DNA from: Chloroflexota bacterium
GTDB taxonomy: Bacteria; Chloroflexota; Anaerolineae; B4-G1; SLSP01
Assembly: GCA_012798275.1 (NCBI GenBank)
Contig: JAAZNO010000673.1
Location: 1 to 11,100, forward strand
Reading direction: 5' to 3'
DNA length: 11,100 nt
The notes beneath the pieces were generated by a model that was not told the origin of the DNA, made no database searches, and worked only from the letters and a program-made list of their open reading frames with translations. Position 1 is the stretch's first letter, and each line of letters starts with the position of its first letter. Below are positions 1-7,428 of this stretch, in pieces. The translations under genes and the position numbers were made by a program.

Positions 1-1092
1 ACCCTCGCGCTGGTCAACGGCGAATTGACAGGGCCGGCGCGAGAGCTGGCCGAACGCCGCAACGAGGCTTTTCTGCGCCTGTTCAATCAGGCCACCCTGC
101 CGTTTTATTGGGCGCGCTTCGAGCCGGAACGCGGCCGGCCTCAGGTGGAACGTTTGCGCAATCTGGCAAATTGGTATAATGAGCACGGCTGTACCGTCAA
201 AGGGCATCCCCTGTGCTGGCACACCCTCGCGCCGGATTGGTTGCTGCCACTGGACACCGACGAGATCCTTCAAGCGCAGCTGGACCGCATCCGCCGTGAG
301 GTCTCGATCTTCGCCGGCCTCGTTAATCAGTGGGATGTAGTCAACGAAGCAGTGATCATGCCCATCTTCGATCGCTACGACAATGGCATCACCCGCCTGT
401 GTCAAAAGCTGGGACGCATCGGCCTCATCCGCGCGATGTTCGAGGCCGCGCGCGCCGCCAATCCTCAGGCCACGCTGTTGCTAAACGATTTCGATGTCTC
501 CCCAGCGTTCGATATTTTGGTAGAAGGTTGCCTGGCAGCAGGTGTTGACATTGATATGATCGGCATCCAGTCACACATGCATCAGGGCTATTGGGGCGTC
601 GAGCGCACCCTCAAGGTGCTCACGGCTTTCGAGCGCTTCAACCTGCCCCTGGCCTTCACCGAGACCACGATCCTCTCCGGCGAGCTCATGCCGCCGGAAA
701 TCGTGGATTTGAACGACTATCAGGCAAAGGAATGGCCCAGCACCCCCGAAGGAGAGCAACGCCAGGCAGAAGAAGCCGTCTTACATTACAAAACCCTCTT
801 CGCCCATCCGGCGGTGCAGGCCATCACCTGGTGGGATCTCACCGATGGCGGCTGGCTGAACGCCCCCGCCGGGCTATTGCGGCGTGACCAATCGCCCAAA
901 CCCGCCTACGAGGCGCTGCTGGCGTTGATCAAAGGCGAATGGTGGCTGCCGCCTACGACGATGACGACCGACGCGCAAGGGCAGGTCGCCTTCACTGGTT
1001 TCCTGGGTGACTATGAGCTGCGCCTCGGCTCGCAGACGCTCCCTTTCACGCTGGATCAGAAAGGGCCCTGCGCGCTGACCCTGACGCTCTGA
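1..1092 (+). CDS. Endo-1,4-beta-xylanase, GH10 family (5' partial)
   Basis: This enzyme hydrolyses internal beta-1,4 bonds of xylan. The frame is open from the first base, so the true start lies upstream; 363 codons are visible before the TGA. Numbering from the first full codon, GHPLCWH at 68-74 is the GH10 signature. WDVVNEAV carries the likely acid/base Glu116, and FTETT carries the likely nucleophile Glu221. Their separation of 105 residues fits the family (106 in Cex). ITWWDLTDGG near 275-284 is the usual end of the barrel. About 45 residues after EWWLPP form a small beta-rich tail with GFLGDYEL, a C-terminal extension I recall in many bacterial GH10 enzymes. Whether it is secreted cannot be judged because the N-terminus is missing. 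It lies 78 nt upstream of xylA on the same strand and probably heads or belongs to the same transcript. Xylanase activity is inferred from family and context. Confidence 0.93.
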   Translation, partial: TLALVNGELTGPARELAERRNEAFLRLFNQATLPFYWARFEPERGRPQVERLRNLANWYNEHGCTVKGHPLCWHTLAPDWLLPLDTDEILQAQLDRIRREVSIFAGLVNQWDVVNEAVIMPIFDRYDNGITRLCQKLGRIGLIRAMFEAARAANPQATLLLNDFDVSPAFDILVEGCLAAGVDIDMIGIQSHMHQGYWGVERTLKVLTAFERFNLPLAFTETTILSGELMPPEIVDLNDYQAKEWPSTPEGEQRQAEEAVLHYKTLFAHPAVQAITWWDLTDGGWLNAPAGLLRRDQSPKPAYEALLALIKGEWWLPPTTMTTDAQGQVAFTGFLGDYELRLGSQTLPFTLDQKGPCALTLTL

Positions 1093-1100
1093 ATTCTGCC

Positions 1101-1117
1101 GCCGGCACGGAGCCGGC
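1101..1117. other. Small inverted repeat between xylanase and xylA
   Basis: GCCGGC (1101-1106) and GCCGGC (1112-1117) flank a 5-nt loop, ACGGA. No T-run follows, so it is not a convincing intrinsic terminator. It could be a processing or stability hairpin that sets unequal xylanase and xylA levels. I see no clear promoter in the 78-nt gap. Confidence 0.35.
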
Positions 1118-1170
1118 AAGGTAGAGCTGGCACAGTAATCACAACATTTATCTCAATAAAGGAGTTTCCC

Positions 1171-2337
1171 ATGTCTGACTATACCCCAAGACCCGAACAC
1201 AAGTTTACTTTTGGCCTGTGGACCGTGGGTTCGCGCGGCGCGGACCCCTTTGGCGCGCCGGTTCGGCCCTCCCGCACCCCCGCCGAACTGGTGTACCTCC
1301 TCGGCGAGGTCGGCGCTTACGGCGTCAACTTCCACGATAATGACCTGATCCCCATTGACGCGACCCCCGCCGAAGCTGCAGCCATCAAGCGCGAGTTCCG
1401 CCAGGCGCTGGCCGATACGGGCCTCGTCGTGCCGATGGCCACCACCAACCTGTTCTATGACCCGGTCTTCAAAGATGGCGCATTTACCAGCAACGACCCC
1501 CGCGTCCGCGCCTACGCCATCCAGAAAACCCTGCGCGCCATTGACCTGGGCATCGAATTCGGCGCGAAAGTCTACGTCTTCTGGGGCGGACGCGAGGGCG
1601 TCGAGACGGATTCCGCCAAAAGCCCCGTCGAGGCCCTCAAACGCACCCGCGAGGCCCTGAACTTCTTCTGCGAATACGTCCTCGACCAGGGCTATGACCT
1701 CAAATTCGCGCTCGAGGCCAAGCCCAACGAGCCGCGCGGCGACATCTACACCCCCACCACCGGGCACATGCTGGCCTTCATCGAGACGCTGGATCACCCG
1801 GAAATGGTCGGCGTCAACCCCGAAGTGGCGCACGAGCACATGGCGGGCCTCAACTTCCTGCACGGCGTGGCGCAGGCCTGGGAAGCAGGCAAACTCTTCC
1901 ACATTGACCTGAACGACCAGTATCCGGGGCGCTACGACCAGGACCTGCGCTTCGGCTCCCGCGACATCAAAGCCGCCTTCTACCTCGTCAAATTCCTGGA
2001 GGACGTCGGCTACGCCGGCTCGCGGCACTTCGACGCGCACGCCTACCGCACCGAGGACCTGGAAGGCGTGAAGGACTTCGCGCGCGGCTGTATGCGCACC
2101 TACCTCATCCTGAAGGAGAAGGCCGCCCGCTTCAACGCCGATCCAGAAATCCAGGCGTTGCTGGCCGAAATCAATGCCGATGACGGCGCCCTCGCGCCCC
2201 TCTGCGGCGCGTACACGCCCGAAAAAGCTGCCGCTCTCAAAGCCCAGCCCTTTGACCGTAGGGCCCTCGCCGGCCGCGGCCTGCACTACGAGCGCCTGGA
2301 TCAGCTGACGATTGACCTGCTGCTCGGCGTGCGCTAG
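1171..2337 (+). CDS. xylA: Xylose isomerase (short, actinobacterial-type)
   Basis: This cytoplasmic enzyme interconverts D-xylose and D-xylulose using two divalent metal ions. At 388 aa it has the length of the short Streptomyces/Thermus-type enzymes rather than the ~440-aa E. coli type. The active site is complete and offset by one from Streptomyces numbering: His55 and Asp58 in FHDND, Trp138 in VFWGG, Glu182 and Lys184 in [11 protein letters not shown], Glu218 and His221 in NPEVAHEH, Asp246 in HIDLND, Asp256 and Asp258 in YDQDL, and Asp288 in HFDAHAYR. The start is well supported: AAAGGAG at 1158-1164 sits 6 nt before the ATG. The gene follows the GH10 xylanase by 78 nt and is only 9 nt from the GH3 gene, so it supplies the isomerase step of the pathway this operon encodes. 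Confidence 0.97.
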   Translation: MSDYTPRPEHKFTFGLWTVGSRGADPFGAPVRPSRTPAELVYLLGEVGAYGVNFHDNDLIPIDATPAEAAAIKREFRQALADTGLVVPMATTNLFYDPVFKDGAFTSNDPRVRAYAIQKTLRAIDLGIEFGAKVYVFWGGREGVETDSAKSPVEALKRTREALNFFCEYVLDQGYDLKFALEAKPNEPRGDIYTPTTGHMLAFIETLDHPEMVGVNPEVAHEHMAGLNFLHGVAQAWEAGKLFHIDLNDQYPGRYDQDLRFGSRDIKAAFYLVKFLEDVGYAGSRHFDAHAYRTEDLEGVKDFARGCMRTYLILKEKAARFNADPEIQALLAEINADDGALAPLCGAYTPEKAAALKAQPFDRRALAGRGLHYERLDQLTIDLLLGVR

Positions 2338-2346
2338 GTGGCTCTC

Positions 2347-4686
2347 ATGGCTGGAGCACTCCACCACCGCGTAGACGCTCTCCTGGCCCGCATGACGCTG
2401 GAGGAACAACTGGCGCAGCTGGGCTCCTGCTGGATGCATGAATTGCAGACCGACGGCGTCCTGGATCCCGCCCTGATGCAACGCCACCTGCATCAGGGAA
2501 TCGGCCAGATCACCCGCCCCGGGGGCAACTCCACGTTGCCCCCGGCAGAGATCGCAAAAGCCACCAACGCCCTGCAACGCTATCTCGTCGAACAAACGCG
2601 CCTGGGCATTCCCGCTATCTTCCACGAGGAGACCTGTTGCGGCGCCATGGTGCGCGAGGGGACCCAATTCCCCCAGCCCATCGGCCTGGCCAGCACCTTC
2701 GAGCCCGCCCTGGCCGAGGCCATGACGACGGCCATCCGCCGCCAGCTGCTCGCCATCGGCGCACGCCAGGCCCTCGCGCCCGTGCTCGACCTGGCCTGGG
2801 ACCCGCGTTGGGGCCGCCTCGAGGAAACCTTCGGCGAGGATCCCACCCTCGTAGCGCACTTCGGCGTGGCCTACGTGCAGGGGCTCCAAGGCAACGCCCT
2901 CACCGGCGGCGTGCTGGCGACCGGCAAACACTTCATCGGGCACAGCGCCTCGGAGGGTGGACTCAACTGCGCCCCCGTACATTTGGGACAGTATGAGCTG
3001 CACGATCTCTTCCTCGCCCCCTTCCAGGCCGCCATCCGCGACGCTCATCTGGCCACCCTCATGAATTCCTATCCCGAGCTGGATGGCGAAGTCGTCGCGG
3101 CGTCACGCCAGCTCCTCACCGGGCTGCTGCGCGAGGAGCTGGGCTTCGAGGGGCTGATCGTCTCCGACTACGAGGCCATCCTCATGCTGCACACCTATCA
3201 TCGGCTGGCGCCCGACCTGCGCCGCGCCGCCGTGCTGGCGCTGCAAGCCGGCATCGAGGTGGAGCTCCCCACCACCGTCTGCTACGGCGACCTGCTCCGT
3301 CAGGCACTGGAAGCCGGCGAACTGGAGCTCGAGGCCATCCAACAAGCCGTGCGGCGTCACCTGCAGCTGAAATTCGAGCTCGGCCTCTTCGACGCTCCCT
3401 ACGTGGAGGAAGGACACGTCACGGAAATCTTCGCCGCGCCGGAAAATCGCGCGTTGGCGCGCGAAATCGCTCGAAAAAGCCTGGTGCTGTTGAAAAACGA
3501 CGGCGTGCTGCCGCTCGAACACCCCCTGAAGACGCTGGCAGTCATCGGCCCCAATGCCCACAGCGGACGGAATCTGCTGGGCGATTACGCCTACGCCTCG
3601 CAGCGCGAGCTGGCCGCCGTCCAGTTTGAGGGGGCCCCCACCGCGCCGGTGAATCCGCTCACACGGCCGCCCATCCCCACCGTGCTGGAGGGACTGCGCG
3701 CCTTGCTCACTCCGACCACGCAGGTGCTCTACGCGCGCGGGTGTGACAATCTGGACCCGGATCGCAGCGGTGTTGCGGAAGCGGTGCGCCTCGCTGAGCA
3801 AGCGGACGCCGTGGTGCTGGTGTTGGGCGATCGCTCCGGCCTGCTGCCCCATTGCACGACCGGCGAGACGCGCGATTGCGCCTCCCTGCAACTGCCCGGC
3901 GTGCAGAACGACCTGGCGCAGGCTATCCTGGCGACCGGCAAACCCGTCGTCGTCGTCCTCGTCACCGGGCGCCCCTACGCCATCACGGAGCTGGCCGCAC
4001 GCGCCAACGCTATCCTCGAAGCGTGGCTTCCCGGCGAGGAAGGCGGCGTCGCCATCGCCGAAGCGTTGTTGGGCCTGATCGCTCCCGGCGGCAAACTTCC
4101 CCTCACCTTCCCGCGCGCGGTCGGCCAGCTTCCCATCCACTACAACCACAAACCTTCCGCCGGGCGCTCCAACTGGTACGGCGACTACACGGACGAATCC
4201 GTGAAGCCGCTCTATCCCTTCGGGCACGGCCTGAGTTACACCACCTTCGCGTATGAGGAGCTGCGCCTCACGCCCGCTCAGGCGACGGTAGACGGCACAG
4301 TCGCCATCAGCCTGACGGTGAGCAACACCGGCTCCCGGCGCGGCGATGAGGTCGTACAGCTCTACGTGCGGGATGAATTCGCCAGCGTGCCGCGCCCCGT
4401 CCAGGAACTCAAAGGCTATCTGCGCCTGACGCTCGAACCCGGCGAACGCCGGCGCGTCACCTTCCACCTGCCGGTGAACCAGCTGGCGTTCTACACTCAC
4501 GACTTCGAGCTCGTCCTGGAGCCCGGCCGCATCGAGGTGCTGGTGGGCAGCTCCGCCGGGGACATCCGGCTGCGCGGCGACTTCGAGATTGTCGGGCCGG
4601 AGCGCATGAGCGTGGCGCAGCGCGTCTTCTTCTGCCCGGTAGAAAGCGAACGTTCCGGCTCCCTCCCAGAACGGAGGCAACCATGA
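2347..4686 (+). CDS. GH3 beta-xylosidase (exo-acting)
   Basis: This enzyme releases single sugars, probably xylose, from the non-reducing end of oligosaccharides. I chose ATG 2347 (779 aa) because AGGTGG at 2336-2341 precedes it by 5 nt; a GTG at 2338, directly after the xylA stop, is in frame but lacks its own ribosome site. Domains are the GH3 barrel (about 10-345), the GH3 C-terminal alpha/beta domain (about 375-625) and a fibronectin-III-like domain (about 650-735). DPRWGRLEETFGEDP is at 152-166, KHFIGHSASEGG at 194-205, and the nucleophile Asp274 in GLIVSDY. GETRDCASLQLPG (506-518) contains a likely acid/base, Glu507. No signal peptide is visible, so it probably acts in the cytoplasm on imported xylo-oligosaccharides. 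The N-terminal half reads like Thermotoga/Thermoanaerobacter xylosidases and the neighbours are xylose genes. Beta-glucosidase or arabinofuranosidase side activity is possible. It ends in an ATGA overlap with xylB. Confidence 0.9.
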   Translation: MAGALHHRVDALLARMTLEEQLAQLGSCWMHELQTDGVLDPALMQRHLHQGIGQITRPGGNSTLPPAEIAKATNALQRYLVEQTRLGIPAIFHEETCCGAMVREGTQFPQPIGLASTFEPALAEAMTTAIRRQLLAIGARQALAPVLDLAWDPRWGRLEETFGEDPTLVAHFGVAYVQGLQGNALTGGVLATGKHFIGHSASEGGLNCAPVHLGQYELHDLFLAPFQAAIRDAHLATLMNSYPELDGEVVAASRQLLTGLLREELGFEGLIVSDYEAILMLHTYHRLAPDLRRAAVLALQAGIEVELPTTVCYGDLLRQALEAGELELEAIQQAVRRHLQLKFELGLFDAPYVEEGHVTEIFAAPENRALAREIARKSLVLLKNDGVLPLEHPLKTLAVIGPNAHSGRNLLGDYAYASQRELAAVQFEGAPTAPVNPLTRPPIPTVLEGLRALLTPTTQVLYARGCDNLDPDRSGVAEAVRLAEQADAVVLVLGDRSGLLPHCTTGETRDCASLQLPGVQNDLAQAILATGKPVVVVLVTGRPYAITELAARANAILEAWLPGEEGGVAIAEALLGLIAPGGKLPLTFPRAVGQLPIHYNHKPSAGRSNWYGDYTDESVKPLYPFGHGLSYTTFAYEELRLTPAQATVDGTVAISLTVSNTGSRRGDEVVQLYVRDEFASVPRPVQELKGYLRLTLEPGERRRVTFHLPVNQLAFYTHDFELVLEPGRIEVLVGSSAGDIRLRGDFEIVGPERMSVAQRVFFCPVESERSGSLPERRQP

Positions 4687-6179
4687 AGTATTTCCTGGGA
4701 CTCGACATTTCGACGACCGGCAGCAAGGCGCTGCTGATCAACGCGCGCGGGGACGTCGTAGCAGCAGCCGTCAGCCCGCACACCCTCCAGACTCCCCATC
4801 CCCTGTGGTCCGAACAGGATCCGCGCGAATGGTGGCAGGCAGCGTCGAACGCTATCCGCCAGGCGCTGGTCGAAAGCGGCGTCAGCGGCGCGGACATCGC
4901 CGCCATTGGGCTGACCGGGCAGATGCACGGGCTGGTGCTACTCGATGCGGCGGGCGAAGTCCTGCGTCCGGCCATCCTGTGGAACGACCAGCGCACCCAG
5001 GCGCAATGCGATGAAATTCACCGCCGCGTGGGCCGCGAGCGCTTCATCCAGATCACCGGCAACGTGGCGCTCACCGGCTTCACTGCGCCCAAGATCCTGT
5101 GGGTGCAGCAAAACGAGCCCGGAGTCTACGCGCGGGCGCGGCATGTGCTGCTGCCCAAGGATTACGTCCGCTACCGCCTGACCAGCGTCTACGCGATGGA
5201 CAAAGCCGACGGGGCCGGCACAGTGCTGTTCGATTTGAAACAGCGCACCTGGTCCGCCGCCGTATTGGAGCTCCTGGGGATTCCGGCTGATTGGCTGCCG
5301 CCCACCTTTGAAGGCCCACAGATCACCGGCGCGGTGACGGCGGAAGCCGCGGCGCTCACGGGACTGCGGGTCGGCACGCCGGTGGTAGCTGGCGGCGGCG
5401 ATCAGGCTGCGCAGGCGGTCGGCGTCGGCGCTGTGGAACCGGGGGTCGTAGCGCTCACCGTCGGCACGAGCGGCGTCGTCTTCGCCACCACACCCGCCGC
5501 CCTTATCGAGCCGCAAGGTCGCCTGCACGCCTTCTGTCACGCCGTTCCCGGCCTGTGGCATTTCATGGGGGTGATGCTCTCAGCGGCGGGCAGCCTGCAA
5601 TGGTATCGGGACGCCCTCGCGCCGCAGCAAGACTTCGCCGGGCTGCTGGACGAGGCGGCGACGGTTCCCGCCGGCAGCGAGGGGCTGCAATTCCTGCCCT
5701 ACCTCACCGGCGAGCGCACGCCCTACCCTGACCCCCTGGCGCGCGGCGCCTGGGTCGGCCTGACCCTCCGTCACGGGCGCGGCCATCTGACGCGCGCGCT
5801 GATCGAGGGCGTCTCTTTTGGCCTGAAGGACAGCTTCACCCTGATCCAGGAAGCGGGCCTGGGGGAGATTCGGCAAGTGCGCGCTTCCGGCGGCGGGACG
5901 AAAAGCCCCCTTTGGCGACAGATCCTCGCCTCGGTGCTGGAGACCGAGCTGGTCACCGTCAACACCACCGAGGGAGCGGCCTACGGCGCAGCCTTGTTGG
6001 CCGCGGTGGGGGTGGATCAGTGGCCCGACGTGCCTGCCGCCTGTAACGCCGCCATCCAGATCACCGGCAGCGTCACCCCTCTCGCGGCGCAGGTGGAGGT
6101 ATATCGCCGCACCTATCCCCTCTACCGCAGCCTGTATCCGGCCCTGCGCGACATTTTTGCGGCTTCTGTTTCCATGTAG
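4683..6179 (+). CDS. xylB: Xylulokinase, FGGY family
   Basis: This cytoplasmic kinase phosphorylates D-xylulose with ATP to xylulose 5-phosphate, which feeds the pentose phosphate pathway. Its 498 aa are normal for XylB. The N-terminal phosphate-binding loop is GLDISTTGSKALL (6-18) with Asp8. GLTGQMHG at 77-83 contains the Met-His pair typical of xylulokinases. AILWNDQR is at 97-104. GGGDQAAQ at 237-244 contains the catalytic base Asp240. TVGTSGVVF (259-267) and ASGGGTKSPLWRQIL near the C-terminus form the ATP-side motifs. GGAGG at 4673-4677 lies 5 nt before the ATG. The start overlaps the GH3 stop by 4 nt, which implies translational coupling, and the gene is the last of the xylan/xylose operon. 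The stop codon TAG lies at the foot of a strong hairpin (6178-6202). Confidence 0.97.
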   Translation: MKYFLGLDISTTGSKALLINARGDVVAAAVSPHTLQTPHPLWSEQDPREWWQAASNAIRQALVESGVSGADIAAIGLTGQMHGLVLLDAAGEVLRPAILWNDQRTQAQCDEIHRRVGRERFIQITGNVALTGFTAPKILWVQQNEPGVYARARHVLLPKDYVRYRLTSVYAMDKADGAGTVLFDLKQRTWSAAVLELLGIPADWLPPTFEGPQITGAVTAEAAALTGLRVGTPVVAGGGDQAAQAVGVGAVEPGVVALTVGTSGVVFATTPAALIEPQGRLHAFCHAVPGLWHFMGVMLSAAGSLQWYRDALAPQQDFAGLLDEAATVPAGSEGLQFLPYLTGERTPYPDPLARGAWVGLTLRHGRGHLTRALIEGVSFGLKDSFTLIQEAGLGEIRQVRASGGGTKSPLWRQILASVLETELVTVNTTEGAAYGAALLAAVGVDQWPDVPAACNAAIQITGSVTPLAAQVEVYRRTYPLYRSLYPALRDIFAASVSM

Positions 6180-6202
6180 GCTGGGGATTTCATCCCCAGC
6201 CT
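6178..6202 (+). terminator. Perfect hairpin at the xylB stop, possible operon end
   Basis: AGGCTGGGGAT (6178-6188) and ATCCCCAGCCT (6192-6202) form an 11-bp perfect stem with a 3-nt loop, and the left arm starts inside the xylB stop codon. No T-run follows, so it may stop RNA polymerase poorly, or it may protect the 3' end of the xyl mRNA. It also looks like the first hairpin of the repeat patch that follows. Confidence 0.45.
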
Positions 6203-6367
6203 GTCATAAGCAGCCGCGCTGAAGCGCGCCGTCTGGGGGGGAAGCCTGCTTCAGCGGGCTTGACGTAGCAGACCCGGAATTCATTCCGGGGCGGGGCATT
6301 CAAGTGCGTTGGCGGAGGATGGAATCTCCGGCCTGACACCGGCAGCCGCGCTGAAGCGCGCCGTCTG
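6179..6367. repeat. Intergenic palindrome mosaic with a duplicated ~57-bp unit
   Basis: Two related units, 6179-6235 and 6311-6367, lie exactly 132 bp apart. Their last 26 bases (6210-6235 and 6342-6367) are identical, and the first 25 match at 18 positions and keep a hairpin tendency. The shared core contains CGCGCT-GA-AGCGCG. Between the units are two more hairpins: AAGCCTGC-TTCA-GCGGGCTT (6242-6261) and CCCGGAAT-TC-ATTCCGGG (6273-6290). The hairpin centres repeatedly use TTCA or TGAA. This looks like a dispersed intergenic repeat family rather than a gene. A 94-codon reading frame across it on the - strand is an artefact that encodes the repeat twice. Bases 6368-6404 hold nothing else I can name. 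Confidence 0.7.
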
Positions 6368-6404
6368 CGGTCAGATTTATTTTCGCCGCAAAGAAAGCCG
6401 TCGG

Positions 6405-6466
6405 AATAAAAAGCGGCCACGGACCCAGACGACCGGCAGCGGTCTTGCGTCTGGAGTCCGTGGCCG
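6405..6466 (-). terminator. Rho-independent terminator of the ribbon-helix-helix pair
   Basis: On the + strand, CGGCCACGGAC (6414-6424) pairs perfectly with GTCCGTGGCCG (6456-6466). The stem continues as CCAGACG (6425-6431) with CGTCTGG (6448-6454), and ACCG with CGGT at the tip. Read on the - strand, the long stem is followed by CTTTTTATT (the A-rich 6405-6412), a good U-tract. It begins 8 nt after the stop of the 125-aa gene. Confidence 0.88.
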
Positions 6467-6474
6467 AAATGCAA

Positions 6475-6852
6475 TTACGCCGTGCGGATGTTTTGAGCGC
6501 CCTCGCGGAGCTGGCCGCGCAGCGCGGAGATGCGCTCACGGGCAGCCGCGATGCGGGCAAAGGCGTCACTCTTGGCCTGAATCCCCGCCTGGAGCAGGTA
6601 GGTCGCCCCCTCGCGGCGCGTCTTCACCACCTCCGCCTCCACGAGCATGTCGAGATGTTCGCGCGTCGTGTCGTCCACATGCACCACCATGAGTTGCGAG
6701 AGGTCCTGCGCGCTCTTCACCAGCGCCTCGCCGAGGTTCTCAAGCAGCGTCACCGTGCTGTCTACCACCTGACGCCAGGCCTCGCCGCTCGTCGCCCCTC
6801 CAGAAGTTTCGGAAGCCGTCACCGTCGTTTCCACCGTTGTTTCATCCGTCAT
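6475..6852 (-). CDS. Small ribbon-helix-helix-like protein, second of a paralogous pair
   Basis: Conserved hypothetical protein of 125 aa. Residues 1-25 are Thr/Ser/Gly-rich and probably disordered. Residues 26-50 look like an amphipathic helix. A core at about 53-93 (strand LMVVHVDD, then HLDMLVEAEV at 67-76 and a second helix) resembles a ribbon-helix-helix DNA-binding fold. A charged C-terminal helix (about 95-118, ending RISALRGQLRE) could form a coiled coil. The core matches the neighbouring 135-aa protein almost residue for residue at HLDMLVEAEV, but the usual SRSE turn is degenerate here (KTRREGA), so DNA binding may be weaker or lost. An AGGAG site (6862-6866 on the + strand) precedes the ATG by 9 nt. 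It lies 23 nt after the paralog's stop, shares its transcript, and is followed by a strong terminator. Function is not known to me; a heteromeric partner is a guess. Confidence 0.82.
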   Translation of the reverse strand: MTDETTVETTVTASETSGGATSGEAWRQVVDSTVTLLENLGEALVKSAQDLSQLMVVHVDDTTREHLDMLVEAEVVKTRREGATYLLQAGIQAKSDAFARIAAARERISALRGQLREGAQNIRTA

Positions 6853-6875
6853 CGTCCTCTTCTCCTTTCCTAAAC

Positions 6876-7283
6876 CTACTCGTTGGTTACCATCGTCTGC
6901 CGCAGCTGCTCGCGCAGTTCGGCAATCTGCCGGGTGATTTCCTCGATCCTGGCGAAAAACGCCTCATTGGCGCGAATGCCCTCACTGATGAGGAAAGCGG
7001 CGCTTTCACTGCGGCTCTTGGTCACCTCGGCCTCGACGAGCATGTCGAGATGCCGCAGCGCATCGTCATTGATCCGCACCATCACCACGTTGGCGCGATC
7101 TTCCAGGGCCGTCGCCAGGGTCTTGCTCAAGGACTCCATGCTCTTCTCCAAAGCGCTCATGAAGCTGGCGCTTGAGGAACGCGAGCCGCCCTTCTTCGAC
7201 TCCTCCGCTTCAGAAGCCGCCCCCTCCGGCAACGTTCCCGGCTCAGCCCCACTGCCAGAGCCCTGCTTGATTTCCTCTTCCAT
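6876..7283 (-). CDS. Ribbon-helix-helix-like protein, first of a paralogous pair
   Basis: Predicted DNA-binding protein of 135 aa. Residues 1-40 are acidic then Ser/Gly-rich and probably disordered. Residues 41-62 form a likely amphipathic helix. The core fits a CopG/Arc-type ribbon-helix-helix: strand NVVMVRIND (65-73), helix DDALRHLDMLVEAEV (73-87), the turn TKSRSES (88-94) and helix AAFLISEGIRAN (95-106). A charged helix (107-130) follows and could be a coiled coil. Such proteins dimerise through the strand and bind short repeated DNA sites. GGGAGGT (+ strand 7289-7295) sits ahead of the ATG. The promoter upstream is studded with GTAAT repeats that could be its operator. Toxin-antitoxin membership is unlikely because the partner is a paralog, not a toxin. 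The target is unknown. Confidence 0.85.
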   Translation of the reverse strand: MEEEIKQGSGSGAEPGTLPEGAASEAEESKKGGSRSSSASFMSALEKSMESLSKTLATALEDRANVVMVRINDDALRHLDMLVEAEVTKSRSESAAFLISEGIRANEAFFARIEEITRQIAELREQLRQTMVTNE

Positions 7284-7323
7284 GTTCCACCTCCCGTAAG
7301 TATGCCCAGAGAATTGTTATCGA

Positions 7324-7356
7324 ATTACGTGTAATATTGTAATGCACTTTCGTAAT
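7324..7356. promoter_or_regulatory. Cluster of GTAAT half-sites, candidate operator
   Basis: ATTAC-GT-GTAAT (7324-7335) is an inverted pair, followed by direct GTAAT copies at 7339-7343 and 7352-7356. They cover the likely transcription start, the -10 box and the spacer of the - strand promoter for the ribbon-helix-helix pair. Short repeated half-sites are typical of ribbon-helix-helix operators, so autorepression is plausible. Which protein binds is inferred, and part of the pattern could arise from AT-rich promoter sequence. Confidence 0.5.
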
Positions 7357-7364
7357 TTTGTCAA
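7336..7364 (-). promoter_or_regulatory. Sigma70-type promoter of the ribbon-helix-helix pair
   Basis: On the - strand the -35 is TTGACA (7359-7364, perfect), the spacer is 17 nt, and the -10 is TACAAT (7336-7341, one mismatch). Transcription should start near 7328-7330, giving a leader of about 45 nt that contains the ribosome site at 7289-7295. Confidence 0.8.
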
Positions 7365-7391
7365 GAGGGAATTGGGAAGGAGCACGCCCGC

Positions 7392-7419
7392 TTGGCCTTC
7401 AGGCAGTTGCGGTTACAAT
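7392..7419 (+). promoter_or_regulatory. Possible promoter of the dehydratase gene
   Basis: TTGGCC (7392-7397) and TACAAT (7414-7419) are spaced 16 nt apart. Transcription would begin about 7426-7429, at or just before the ATG, so the mRNA would be almost leaderless. That conflicts with the GGAG ribosome site at 7420-7423, so either the promoter or the ribosome site is probably a coincidence. A weaker alternative is TTGTTA (7314-7319) with TGTAAT (7338-7343) and an 18-nt spacer. Confidence 0.35.
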
Positions 7420-7428
7420 GGAGCCCAT

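Noticed and set aside
1153..3048. Long open frame (about 630 codons) on the - strand opposite xylA and the GH3 gene
   Set aside because: It is antisense to two strongly recognised enzymes. High GC makes long antisense frames common, and its protein is low-complexity with no motif.
3103..4680. Long - strand frame opposite the C-terminal half of the GH3 gene
   Set aside because: It is a shadow of the GH3 coding sequence, with no family-like motif.
6179..6367. CRISPR array
   Set aside because: There are only two copies of the repeat unit, 132 bp apart, with hairpins rather than uniform spacers between them.
6190..6474. A 94-codon - strand frame between xylB and the small gene pair
   Set aside because: It is made of the duplicated repeat unit (RRRASARL appears twice) and contains the terminator, so it is not a credible protein.
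6475..7283. Toxin-antitoxin module
   Set aside because: A ribbon-helix-helix antitoxin would be expected next to a toxin, but the partner is a paralog of the same fold and no toxin-like gene is adjacent.
7342..7428. Upstream ATG extension of the dehydratase by 29 residues
   Set aside because: It would be translated through the opposite promoter and operator region, has no ribosome site, and the family N-terminus matches ATG 7429.
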